Source: Carya illinoinensis (lineage: Eukaryota > Streptophyta > Magnoliopsida > Fagales > Juglandaceae). Taken from it: a DNA stretch of 64,000 bases. The stretch is from contig NC_056765.1 of assembly GCF_018687715.1 (NCBI RefSeq), forward strand, positions 18,290,394 to 18,354,393. The letters run 5' to 3'. How positions within the stretch are numbered: position 1 is the stretch's first letter; each line of letters begins with the position of its first letter. The notes under the pieces are model-generated. The model made no database searches and was not told the DNA's origin. It saw only the letters and a program-made list of their open reading frames with translations. This document shows positions 24,240 to 34,909 of this stretch, piece after piece. Position numbers and translations under genes: made by a program.

Positions 24240-25145
24240 TGTTATGAATCTACGTAATTTTCCTGTCCTATGGGAAGGGGTGTTACATCACTAGTGTCTT
24301 TCAAGCCATTTCTGTCATGAAGTAGCTCCTCGCCCATATGCCACTCAGAAGGGTGGCTAACATTATCTTGTCGTCTTGATTGTCCATCGTCAATCACTCC
24401 TTGAGTTGGTCCATGTGCCCCTTCAAGCATTCCCCTTCTCGTTGTTGTATAGTGAGAAGGTAAGCTCTTTGTTTCCTCCTCTTCCCGCTAGCCACAGACT
24501 GTGTTAGGAACGACCTACAAAACTCCTCAAAATATGTGATCGATCATGTTTAGAGACTCCTAATTCATAGATGTGTCTTTGAGGGTCAAAGGGAAGGCTT
24601 AGCATGCAGTTTCTCATAGAAATCCATGTAAGGTCATGTGAGCCTTTAAAGTCTCTAGATGCTCTACTGGATCCTGGTACCCGCCGTAGAGCTCCATTAG
24701 TTGAACCTTCAACTTGAAGGGAGTGGCCAACATTTTCTCCTTATTGAAGGTGCTCCCACTCAATTTTTCATTTTGTTGTATTTCTGTGTTAGGTCCTTCG
24801 GGCTATCATGTATTTTCTTCTTTTCTTCTTGGTATTTTTGAGCTAGGCCTTCTTCACTTTGAGACTCAACATCTCGCTACCTGTCATGGCCCTAATCTTT
24901 GCCTCCTTCTAACCTGGCATTCCTCCATTACAAGCCTTACTTTAAAGCTTCATTATCCCTTTTAAAAGCTTCCATGGCTAATGCCATTCTCTATAGCTTT
25001 TCCTCCATCGTTGTGACTCTCCTTTATGCTCTGTTGGCAATTTCTCGATTGTCCATTGTGATTGCCTTTGGATCGCAAAAGTGTATGAGGACCTATGGTA
25101 GCAAGCATTTGAGTCTTTCCTCAATTGCTAATCAATTTGTATAGG
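24240..25145 (-). pseudogene. Ty3/gypsy gag fragment
   Basis: Minus-strand frames read FKLKVQLMELYGGYQDPVEH, LKAHMTLHGF, AFPLTLK, FCRSFLTQSVASGKRRKQ, AYLLTIQQREGE and LTMDNQDDKIMLATLLSGIW. These are the landmarks of the retrotransposon gag domain, in order. The gag of element 2 (54652-55711) shares the same landmarks but is a separate copy. Stops interrupt it throughout. About 250 bp beyond its N-terminus (25146-25390) may be leader or LTR; I see no gene there. Confidence 0.7.
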
Positions 25146-25698
25146 AAACTATCATATATCCCCACATTCGAACAATTGTTGATACAATTCTAAGCGGTGC
25201 CTACAATGCTTTGAACAACGACCTACAAACAAAGAAACAAGCTCGAGTGATCCTAGGGAGGGACGTCTCAATGATTAAGTTAGAAAGAAGCTAGAGTCTC
25301 TTAGTTAGTCTAATAATCTTGCAATACATACCTGGAGGTGCCTTTATAAGGTCCAAGGTGCCTTACATGGTGAAGTTTTCCTTCTATAAAGGTGTGCATC
25401 CGGTCCGATTAAAAATCCAAAATGCAGATAATTTGGGCAGATCATCGCCCTGATTGGATCCAGGCGAATACAAAATTATTATATCCTCTCGGATCGGTTA
25501 CATATCTGATATTTAATTGGTGTTATATGTAACTGGCTTTAACAAAAGTTAAAGGATAAACCGATAATGCATAGGTCATTTTCTCCCCTTCCCCAAAAGT
25601 TAAAGGCTAACTCGTAGGTTTCCCTTTCAAATCCATCGCCCTCTGGTGACTAGCAATGGCTGTCGTCTCTTAACACCACTTTCTTCTCTCAACTCGGT

Positions 25699-25699
<1 letters not shown>

Positions 25700-25740
<41 letters not shown>
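25700..25740. repeat. (CT)n microsatellite
   Basis: An uninterrupted run of about 20 CT units. Confidence 0.95.
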
Positions 25741-25741
<1 letters not shown>

Positions 25742-26335
25742 AGTTTGTAGATCCAAGTTTGTGTTTGTAGATATGAGATTCTGTATTTGTGGATCTGCTT
25801 TTTATGTTTCTTTATTTTTAAAATCTTCCAGCAAAAACGTGTTTGTAGATCTATATGCTCACAACACTATAGATTTTGCAAAATTGAGTGTACTTTTTTG
25901 CTTCTTAAAAATAATGATCAAATGCTTTTTCGGTTTGTATATCACTTCCCACTCTTGTTGGTTGTTTATCACTTTGGCCAGATCTATTTCTGTGCTTTTA
26001 GATTTGAGTTTTTGTGCTTATAGATCTAAGTTTCTGTGTTTGTAGATCTGAGTTCCTATGCTTGTAGATCCAAGTTTCTAATGGTATGGTACTTGTATTT
26101 GTCAATCTCAAATCTGTTGACTTATCTATGTTTTTTTTTTCCTTCTTTCCTTCCTTTGGGTATCTATGTTTGTTTTGTCTTTTCTACTAAAAATATTTTT
26201 TGTTGTTTATTTGCAAATTTTGTAACGAGAAGACAAGATCTGATTTTTGTAAGCCAGACGTCCATTTGTAACCAGCTATATATTTTTGCATGCATACATT
26301 GCATCTCACTTGTAGTATTGAACTTTGGTTGTGAA

Positions 26336-26743
26336 CAGTGGTGGACCTAGTAAGGCCCTTGGCCCCCTTAAAGTTTGAAAAGAAAATTAATATATATTAA
26401 TATTTTATGATTTAATAAGATAATATGAATTTTATCTTGTGTTGGCCCCCTCTCTAAAAAATTAATTTGAACCTTCTTTATAAAATTATTTGGATCTTAT
26501 AGATTATTTATTTATATTTTTTTGTTATTTTAATGATATATTGTCCTTAACACATGATATATTTGTTTAATACATATGTTGTATTAAACGTATTTGAATT
26601 TTATTTTTTAGATCTTATATCTGATAGTTTTATACAAAAAAAAAAAAAAAAAAAAGAATTGTGGAGAAATAGAATAAAAAATATCTTTTTATACTTTTAG
26701 CTTCATATGGCCCTCTTAAAACAAATTTCTGATTCTGCCACTG
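26336..26743. mobile_element. Small hAT-type MITE with an 8-bp TSD
   Basis: The ends are CAGTGGTGGACCTAG and, reverse-complemented, CAGTGGCAGAATCAG. The flanks GTTGTGAA (26328-26335) and GTAGTGAA (26744-26751) match at 7 of 8 positions. The 408-bp body is AT-rich and non-coding, with GGCCCCCTT near the left end and GGCCCTCTTAAAA near the right end. Confidence 0.65.
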
Positions 26744-27850
26744 GTAGTGAAGTTCCACAAAGACATTACCCAACCTCCATTTATAACCTACCATATCTAT
26801 CACAAAAAATATCCAAATACTTGAAACTAGGGATGTTATTAGGTTAGCATAGATAATGTAATATTCTCCCCTAATCACAAAATTGTCATTTGTATCAACT
26901 CATATTTGATTTTATTTAATTTGCTGGAATCGTTTTGTCAGATGCCTGGAACAAGGAGCGAAGGCGACTTCTTCCTAAAACCGACTTGATTATCTAATGT
27001 CAATAAGCTTAAATCCCATTTGTTGAAGTGTAATTAATCTAAGAGTTCCAGCTTGTAAAATTGATGTTTTGCATTGTGATGTAAATAATGTAATACTAAG
27101 TATTGTGTGTTGATGTCATTTATTATTTATTTTATTTTATAAAAATTTGAATGGAAAAAAAAAGTTTTAAAATGGCTATAAAAATATTTATAATATAAAA
27201 ATTAATAAACATAAAAGCAATATTAAAAAAAAAAAAAAGTCTTTCAAAAAGTGTTAGAAGATTTATAAAAAAATCAAACATCAAAAAAATTAAAAACCTG
27301 GTATAAAATCCGGTTATCTGACTTTTTCGGCCGAATCCGGATATCCGTCCGGTTTGAACGGCTTTATCCAGGCGAACACCTGCCTATTATTAAAAATGTG
27401 GATCTAATCTGGATGTACAACCCTACATATCCTCACGCGTGGATGTCAACCTCTTGTGAGATAAACCTCGTCGGGTAAGAGTTCCATACCAGCAACGAAA
27501 ATTCCTTGTCTTCTCCTGTAAACTGAAAACGATGTATTTACTTAGTTTCATCCATTTCTCCCCTTGCAACACATGAATGATTATTTGGTCGCCTTGCGGT
27601 CTTTTCTCGCCCATGACGCGTACGTATGCCTAACACTCATAATAGAAATGCTGCTTAGCATAACAATTGACAAACCGTTGATCAAATTGACTACTGTTTT
27701 CATTATTTGTAGCTTCTGCTGTTATATATTAAGGTTCATATATATGTATTTACACGTCGATTCTATAATTTTCCCAAATTCCTCGGGTTGTTAATTTTTG
27801 TAATTAATGATCCTTAGGTTTGAGGAAATTTATAATCATGCCGCCTATTC

Positions 27851-28060
27851 CTGTTTGGATGGTGAGATGAAATGAAATGATTTTAGATCAAAATTAAAAA
27901 TTAAATAAAATATTATTAGAATATTATTTTTAATATTATTATTATTTTAAAATTTAAAAAATTTGAATTGTTTATTATATTTTGTATAAAAATTTAAAAA
28001 AATTATAATAATGAGATGAGATGAGATGAGATGAGATGATTTCTCAATCCAAACTGTCCA
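27851..28060. mobile_element. GAGATGA-family MITE copy
   Basis: Starts CTGTTTGGATGGTGAGATGA and ends GATGAGATGAGATGATTTCTC followed by AATCCAAAC, an inverted arrangement of the start. Orthologous to 39261-39462. Confidence 0.75.
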
Positions 28061-29059
28061 TTATTATCCTTACATCACAAAGTCCACGTGTCAATCAAAC
28101 AGTAGTTGGCATATGACCCACTAATTAAAAAACAAAAAAAAATTATACACATATATATATTTTGTAAAACAATAGTTGACATATGGCAATTCATCCGGGT
28201 TAAGCTTTTGGAAGGTGGAATGTACGAAAAGATAATCATGATCCAAGAAATGAGTTAAAATTGTGATCATCTTCTTGCATGCCTGACAAAAATGCCCTTA
28301 AGATGTTAATTTGTTGCAGCTAATTATCTATATAGCCTTCTAGTCATTCAGGACACCTATATGGACTGTTGAAACATTTGGTCAAAGTTATAATTAAATA
28401 ATGTCGGATTAGATTCAAAGCTTTCAAGCGGGACACCTATATAGACCATGCTGAAATTCAAACATTTAAAAACAAATATCCTATCCCATCATTAACTTGA
28501 CACCTATATTCGCCGATGAATGGACTGACACCGAGAACAAATTGGATATTGTTTTCATGCGGGTATACAGGCCGTTAATTCAACATCCAGCTTTGACCAT
28601 AAACATCCACGAGAATATATGCAATTACCTCACTTCCTATATTTTCACTTGTAATTAACTCTGATACTATCTGTAATATTTTAAATGAAACTCAAGTTAT
28701 ATCTGGATCCATACTTCAAAATGACTATAAACCGTATAATTGAAGTTCTCTTAAAATCATTATAAATATTAGTAAAATCAACGTCTTATTCCTAAAACTT
28801 AAATAACATAAGATCACATGCACCACCTATTAAAAGTACTTTACTATCAACTACTTTTAAGAGAAACTTTATCATTTATCATTGGCCCCATTAATCATTC
28901 ATCTCAATTCATTATAGCCCCATTATTTTATTATAATTTCAAGGGAAATTATTTAGATATCAACATACAAGCATTACAACTGCAACCTGCAGGTAAGCTG
29001 TTTGGAGAACATGCATATATGCTTGGAGAAAAGATGACATGCAATGATGCTTTTTGTTC

Positions 29060-30007
29060 TCAGGTACTAAAGAACTTTTGTATGCTCACTGGAAAAGCTA
29101 TATTGGTTGCGCTATAACCCCCATCCACGACTAGGTTGAGCCCACTCACATACTTGGACTCCTCGCTCGCTAAGAACAACGTAGCATCCGCCACATCTCT
29201 TGCTTCTAAAACTACTCCTTTCAAATTTGCCGCGGAGGATACAATCTCTTCCACCTTTTTCGTGTCTATTCTTATCGCTTTTTGGACCATAGGAGTGGCC
29301 ACAAAATGTGGTGATATGCAATTGACCCTAATTCCGTACTGCTCCAACTCAACACATAAATTCTTTGTTAGTCCTACAACGGCATGCTTGGACGCCGTCT
29401 AGGTGTGAGAGGCCAATCCATGCGACTCTGTTGTAGAGCTTGCGGTGAATAGAATGGTGCCCCTTTTCGCTGGAATCATTACTTTGGCCGCGTGTTTTGC
29501 TCCCAGAAATGACCCCAAGACATTCACATCAAAAAGTCTCTTGTATTCCTTTTGCTCGATGGCTAAGATGTTTTCATATAGTTGGCCAGCAAGACCTGCG
29601 TTGTTGAACATTATGTCGAGTTTCCCATGCTTCGACATTGCAGTATTAACCGCATTCTCAACATCAGACTCACTAGTAACATCGCAATGGACGTAGGAAA
29701 TGCCACCATTGATACTTTTGTCTTGGAAAACTGAGAAACCAAGCTCGTCTTGGATGTCAGCAATGATGACCTTAGCACCATGTTTAGCAAATAGTCTTGC
29801 CGTACTCTCACCAATTCCACTTGCACCTCCGGTTATTAAGGCTACCTTACCTACTAATCTGCATATTAATCTAAATCTTATGAGGAGAAATCTCTTGAAA
29901 TATTACAACAGTTGATATAAACGATGGAGAGAAAGATCTAGAATAAGATTTGCTTTTTATTATTACCTCTTAGCAATGGGAGCTAGCAAGGACGATGCGC
30001 CGTTCAT
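29060..30007 (-). pseudogene. SDR2: SDR paralogue with the catalytic Tyr codon turned into a stop
   Basis: Exons would be 29967-30007 and 29060-29858 (intron 108 nt), the same 41 + 799 nt layout as the intact paralogues, with no indel that shifts the frame. The start gives MNGASSLLAPIAKR. NNAG and the tail [16 protein letters not shown] are readable. Codon 167 (29399-29401) is TAG where the paralogues have TAC, within SHTYTASK. This is the catalytic tyrosine of the YxxxK motif, so a product would stop before Tyr/Lys and lose the C-terminal substrate region. The core promoter is retained. Either a recent pseudogene or a sequencing error at one base; a shortened product of 166 residues is possible but unlikely to be active. 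Confidence 0.85.
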
Positions 30008-30075
30008 GATATTTGTTATTGGTTGTGATGCCGTTGGAGAGTGTTTTGATGTGAATATAAGATCTTTTCTGGTGA

Positions 30076-30084
30076 CGTTTTATA
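30076..30084 (-). promoter_or_regulatory. TATA box of SDR2
   Basis: The minus strand reads TATAAAACG about 70 bp before the ATG at 30007, within the block conserved among the paralogues. Confidence 0.6.
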
Positions 30085-30479
30085 AGGAGAGAACTCAGTC
30101 GTGGAAGGATTGCAATTGAGAACCCAATTATGACTTGCATGTGGTCCTCCTGTTCCTTTCCTGTTAGTGGGCAATTCATAGGTGGCAACTTAATTGGTTG
30201 CTGCCTCTATTTTAACAAATGTATATATAAAAAAATAATGTTAGGTACAAGTTGTACAATTTTTATACAAATGATCTTTTGTAAAAATATGGGCTCTATC
30301 AAGAAAAATAGAACTTTTGATATTTTTTTATAGTGAGATTTACTTTTTTTATAAAAAGCTTGGACAAGATCTGGTCATCTAGAACTTATATATATCAGTT
30401 CTCATGTAAACAAACAAACCAAAGAACTATTAAAATACCCAAAAGATAAGACATTAGAAAAAGAGAAACATACGCTTTG

Positions 30480-30800
30480 GTGGTGGCTGGCCGACCATAT
30501 ATATATATATGTATGTATGAATTTAAAATTCTATTTTATTTCCATTTTCTATTTCAGATGATTTTTTAAAAAAAGAGACGGAAACGTACGCTTTAGTGGT
30601 GTCTGGTTGACCACATATATGTATATATATATATTTAAAACTCTATTTTATTTCCATTTTCTATTCCAGATGATTTTTTACACACACACATACATACATA
30701 TATATATAATATATATGGTGGCTGGCCGACAATATAAATATATATATATATATCTAAAATTCTATTTTTATTTCCATTTTCTATATTAGATGATTTTTTT
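30480..30800. repeat. Three tandem copies of a ~110-bp block
   Basis: Each copy has GTGGTGKCTGG.YGACCA or a close form, a TA-rich run, then TTTTATTTCCATTTTCTAT and AGATGATTTTTT. In unit B the same block is present once (about 42030-42145). Confidence 0.8.
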
Positions 30801-31640
30801 ATTCTCTATTTTAGTTTTTTCTAATTTCTAATTTTTTTAATTACCCATATATTTATTTTTTTTGGTTTTCTTTTATTTTTTAACTTTTTAAAAAACTTTT
30901 ATATGTATTTTCTGGAAACCCGATGAGTTTTTTTAAAAAAAAAAATGATAACTAAAAATCAAAGGATTGGTTTTGCAATAATTATTGCCAATTTAGTATA
31001 AAAGTCTATATAAATACAAGGTCAAAAACGACCCCAACAAAAAACACCTATTATAAGCACATGCATGTCACCAAAACAATATAATAAGCATCGTAAAGAT
31101 GGGCGTAATAGTCAACAAAATAAATTTAAAACACCGTGAGGAAACTTCGCAAATTGTCTCTTTCCATAAAAGAGAACAAAAATATGCCTTTATTTAAATA
31201 TTTTTTTTTGTTATGAAACTAAAAGAGAAATGATATTGCAAGAGAGAGAATATTGCAAAAGAAATAGTTGTTATTCAAATACAAAACTTGATGATATACA
31301 AGTGAATGATAGCCATATATATAGGAGTATAAAGGAGTAGGTATGGTTCAATGGTCTTAATTGTAAGCTAAAGATAAGTCTTAATTGATGGCTTCAATGG
31401 TCTTAATTGATGGTTTCAATGGTCTTCATTAATGGCTTCAATCGTCTTCATTAATGATTATGTATGGACATACAAATAAGTTCATACATAACACTTTTAG
31501 TCTATTGGTTGAGTATTTGGAACCGACAGATCGAGAAAGCCTCCTACTAATAAATCACAAATTGTTTGCTTTTGGAATGATGAAATTTGTAGTATGAGGA
31601 TACGTGAATAAGTCTTGCAACGAATAAAGAACAAATTTAT

Positions 31641-31830
31641 TTGAATAGCGAAAATATTTCATCTCATCTTATTTTATTATTATAATTTTTTGAAATTTTT
31701 ATACAAAATATAATAAATTCAATTTTTTTAAATCTCAAAACAATAATAATAAAAAAATTAATATTCTAACGATATTTTATTCAACTTTCATTTAAAACCT
31801 TCTTGTCTCATTTCACGATCCAAACTGCAC
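31641..31830. mobile_element. GAGATGA-family MITE copy
   Basis: TTTCATCTCATCTTATTTTA at the left and CATTTCACGATCCAAACTGC at the right, with the family body between. Orthologous to 42701-42890; absent from orphan spacer S0. Confidence 0.7.
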
Positions 31831-32000
31831 ATAAAAGAGATCCATAGGGCTCTCTTGCTTCATCGGAAAAGGGTGTTTACAATCACAAGATTGAGAGAAG
31901 CCATATCATCAGTAAATGATTTTCTTTGTGACTCAGTGCATGTTTGGGTTTGAGTTTCGAGGTTTAACAAGTGTTTTTAATAATTTAAAATTTCTTTAAG

Positions 32001-32187
32001 AGGAGGTTTAGATACAAAATACATTTTATTTTATCTTATCTAATCATGATAAATTTTTTAAATTTTCACATAAAATACAGTAAACAATTCAACGTTTTTC
32101 AAATCTCAAAATAATAATGATATTAAAAAATAATATTATAATAATATTTTATTCAACTCTCATCTTAACTAACTATCCAAACCTCCC
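32001..32187. mobile_element. GAGATGA-family MITE copy, diverged
   Basis: Starts AGGAGGTTTAGATACAAAAT and ends CTAACTATCCAAACCTCCC. Orthologous to 43065-43240; absent from S0. Confidence 0.65.
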
Positions 32188-32800
32188 ATTAAAGAAAAGA
32201 TAGTATGTTTGATAAATTTATTAAAAAAAAAATACTTTAAGGACCCGCAAAAATAGTATCATATTCCTGAGTAAATCTCTTGGCCAAAAGTGGATTTGGG
32301 TTTGAGTTTGGCTACTCTTCAAAATCAATATTATATTCTTGAGCAAATCCCCTTACCACAAGTCGAGTCTTGCATCTATCAACAGTTCACTTGACGAGTT
32401 TGAATTTTGAAAACTCACTTAGACCCAACAACTTACTTCCTTGGATACAAATTGACCAAATCCCAAGTATCAAGTTTCTCTTTTATTGCAGCTTGCTAAA
32501 GGGGGTTAGTGGAGCCTTACGATGGAGTGAGGTTCATGCAAGTTAGTTAAGGCATGAAAGAAATGAAAATAATTGAGATAATGCTTTAGAGTCTACTCAA
32601 CTACTTTTAGGGGAAACTATATCATTCATCATTGGCCCCATTAATCATTCATCTCGATTCATCATGGGCCCATTATTTTATTATAATTTCAAGGGAAATT
32701 ATTTAGATATCAACATACAAACATTACAACTAAGACTTGTAGGTACGCTGAAAACATGCATATATGCTTGGAGAAAAGATGACAATAATGCTTTTCGTTC

Positions 32801-33748
32801 TCAAGTACTGAAGAACTTTTGTATTCTCTTTGGAAAAGCTATACTCGTTGTGCTATAACCCCCATCCACAACTAGGTTGAGCCCACTCACATACTTGGAC
32901 TCCTCGCTCGCTAAGAACAACGCAGCATCTGCCACATCTCCTGCTTCTAAAACTGCTCCTTTCAAATTTGCCGCGGAGAATACAATCTCTTCCACCTTTT
33001 TCTTGTCTATTGCCATCGCTTTTAGAACCATAGGAGTGGCCACAAAATGTGGTGATATGCAATTGACCCTAATTCCGTACTGCCCCAACTCAACACATAA
33101 ATTCTTCGTTAGTCCTACAATGGCATGCTTGGATGCCGTGTAGGTGTGAGAGGCCATTCCATGTGACTGTGTTGTAGAGCTTGCGGTGAATATAATGCTG
33201 CCTCTTTTCGCTGGAATCATTACTTTGGCCTTGTGTTTTGCTCCCAGAAATGACCCCAAGACATTCACATCAAAAAGTCTCTTGTATTCCTTCTGCTCGA
33301 TGGCCAAGATGTTTTCATATCTTTGGCCAGAAAGGCCTACATTGTTGAACATTATGTCGAGTTTCCCACGCTTCGACACTACAGTATTAACAACATTCTC
33401 GACATCAAACGCACTAGTAACATCACAGTTGACGTAGGAAATGTCACCATTGATACTTTTGTCTTGGCAAACTGAGAAACCAAACTTGTCTTGGATGTCA
33501 GCAATGACGACCTTAGCACCATGTTCAGCGAATAGTCTAGCCGTACTCTCACCAATTCCACTTACACGTCCGGTTATTAAGGCAACCTTGCCTGCTAATC
33601 TGCATATTAATCTAAATCTTATTACAGAAAATCCATTGAAATATCCCAACAATTGATATAAACGAGGGTGAGAAAGGTCTAGAATAAGATTTGCTTTTTA
33701 TTATTACCTCTTAGCAATGGGAGCTAGCAAGGAAGATGCGCCGTTCAT
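32801..33748 (-). CDS. Short-chain dehydrogenase/reductase, secoisolariciresinol-dehydrogenase-like (SDR3)
   Basis: Same layout as SDR1: exons 33708-33748 and 32801-33599, intron 108 nt, 279 aa, start MNGASSLLAPIAKR. The cofactor motif is TGRVSGIG, which keeps the TGxxxGxG spacing but replaces the usual GA with RV. Asp48 is present (VVIADIQD). The NNAG motif reads NNVG, a change at a structural position also seen as GNVG in known secoisolariciresinol dehydrogenases. Catalytic Ser154, Tyr167 and Lys171 are in place (YTASK). The C-terminal [16 protein letters not shown] is intact. Probably functional; the changed motifs may alter cofactor or substrate preference. It lies directly beyond the end of unit A with only short 3' flank and promoter conserved, and its own upstream spacer has been replaced by the 33989-39129 segment. 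Confidence 0.87.
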
Positions 33749-33816
33749 GATATTTGTTATTGGTTGTGATGTCGTTGGAGGGTGTTTTGATGTGAATATG
33801 AGATCTTGTCTGGTGA

Positions 33817-33825
33817 TGTTTTATA
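33817..33825 (-). promoter_or_regulatory. TATA box of SDR3
   Basis: The minus strand reads TATAAAACA about 70 bp before the ATG, in the block shared with SDR1, SDR2 and SDR4. Confidence 0.6.
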
Positions 33826-33988
33826 AGGAGAGAACTCAATCGTAGAAGGATTACAATTGAGAACCCAATTGTACGTAGAACTCAATTGAAATTTTGACAC
33901 CCTATTATGACTTGGTCCTTCTGTTCCTTTCCTGTTAATGGACAATTCATAGGTGGCAACTTAATTCGTTAGATACGAGTTTTAAATT

Positions 33989-34501
33989 TGCTGTGAGAGC
34001 AGAAGATACTTCAAAACCATAAAAAGCAGTGACAATTTTTACACCAAGCAGCAAGTTTAATCTAGTATAAACACGTAGATTTTCTTTTGCAATCGTGTCA
34101 CCGAATCTAATTTTGTAAAGTTTTAGAAATTTAAAAATTGTAATGATTTTTCAACCAAGCGGCATAACAAGCAGGAAAACTAACAGAACTGTGAAAAGAC
34201 CAGAACGCTAGTGACTAGTCGGCAAAAGATGGGAAAAAAAAAAAACAACGGAACCCAATTTAGGAAGCAGAGAAGGGGCAAAATGGGGATAAAAATCAAG
34301 AAAAATCCAGAAATAGGTAACAAAAGTAAAGATAAAAGTGTAAAACACCAAATAATGTAGAAGAACGGCACAAAGGGCACCAACGGAAAATAAATATAAA
34401 ACAGGGTCAAAATTGTCAGAAAATGAAACTGAGCGACAATAAATAGTTACAAAAAGCAGGGGAAAACTGGTAAAAAAAAAAAAAGTTGTACGACAGCTGC
34501 C
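33989..34501. repeat. Repeat R1, left copy of a dispersed direct repeat
   Basis: Begins TGCTGTGAGAGCAGAAGATA and ends GTTGTACGACAGCTGCC. It shares with R3 (38665-39129) AAAAAGCAGTGA.AA.TTTTACACCAAGC, TAAACACGTA, CTGTGAAAAGACC, AATAGTTACAAAAAGCAGGGG and the end. Pairing TGC.GTGAG...CAGCTGC(A) looks LTR-like, but I see no PBS, PPT or retroviral protein between R1 and R3. Confidence 0.6.
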
Positions 34502-34529
34502 CAAGCGGCGAATTTAACCTACTATGTCA

Positions 34530-34907
34530 TCAGATTTTTTTGACTAAGTGGTAAATTTAATCTAGCATAAACACGTACAACCTATTTTGTGATCGTGTCG
34601 CTGTAAAAATTTAAATATTTTACAAGTTTCCTCCGGTCTTGTATCTGGAATTTCAACCAAGACGTGTAAAACAAAATGAAATTGTGTAAAACAAAATAAA
34701 ATTCCCTCCCAAGCGCCGGAACGAGGAGGAAAACCAAGGCAACTGTAAAAAGACCGAAACGTGAGCCGACAAAAGAAGTAAAAACAAACGATAGACTGCA
34801 ATTTAGGAAATCAAACGTAAAACGCAATAATAGAATGGCACAAAGGGCAGTAAATAGTTACAAAAAGTAGGGATAAAACTGGTAACAAAAGTTGTAAGAC
34901 AACTGCC
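34530..34907. repeat. Repeat R2, second copy in tandem with R1
   Basis: Contains TTGACTAAGTGGTAAATTTAATC, TAGCATAAACACGTA, CTCCCAAGCGCCGGA.CGAGGAGG, ACCGAAACGTGAGCCGACAAA and ends AAGACAACTGCC. It is closer to R3 than to R1. Confidence 0.65.
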
Positions 34908-34909
34908 TG

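Larger units (their letters stand above)
25390..27424. mobile_element. Probable non-autonomous hAT-like element
   Basis: The left end contains AAAGGTGTGCATCCGGTCCG. The right end, reverse-complemented, reads TAGGGTTGTACATCCAGATT. Sub-terminal text (GGATCCAGGCGAATACA and TTATCCAGGCGAACACC) is also shared. The interior has a CT microsatellite and a low-complexity run repeating TTTGTAGATCTGAGTT (25740-26090). It also holds another MITE (26336-26743). No transposase is present. I could not confirm an 8-bp duplication at its borders. Confidence 0.45.
27752..32590. repeat. Duplicated SDR unit A (contains SDR2)
   Basis: Collinear with 39161-43630. Both start CACGTCGATTCTATAATTTT, carry a GAGATGA MITE, the SDR 3' flank, the SDR gene, its promoter, a shared AT-rich spacer with two further MITEs, and end TTGCAGCTTGCTAAAGGGGG and GTTAAGGCAT. 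It differs from unit B by a local triplication (30480-30800), by lacking the MITE at 39569-39740, and by smaller indels. Confidence 0.8.

Noticed and set aside
28877..29117. Plus-strand frames across the 3' ends of the SDR genes (also 32664-32858)
   Set aside because: Antisense shadows that exist because the duplicated units are similar; no independent features.
34180..34827. Several overlapping minus-strand frames rich in Phe and Leu
   Set aside because: Arise from the A-rich R1 and R2 repeats; they are not conserved as frames in R3.
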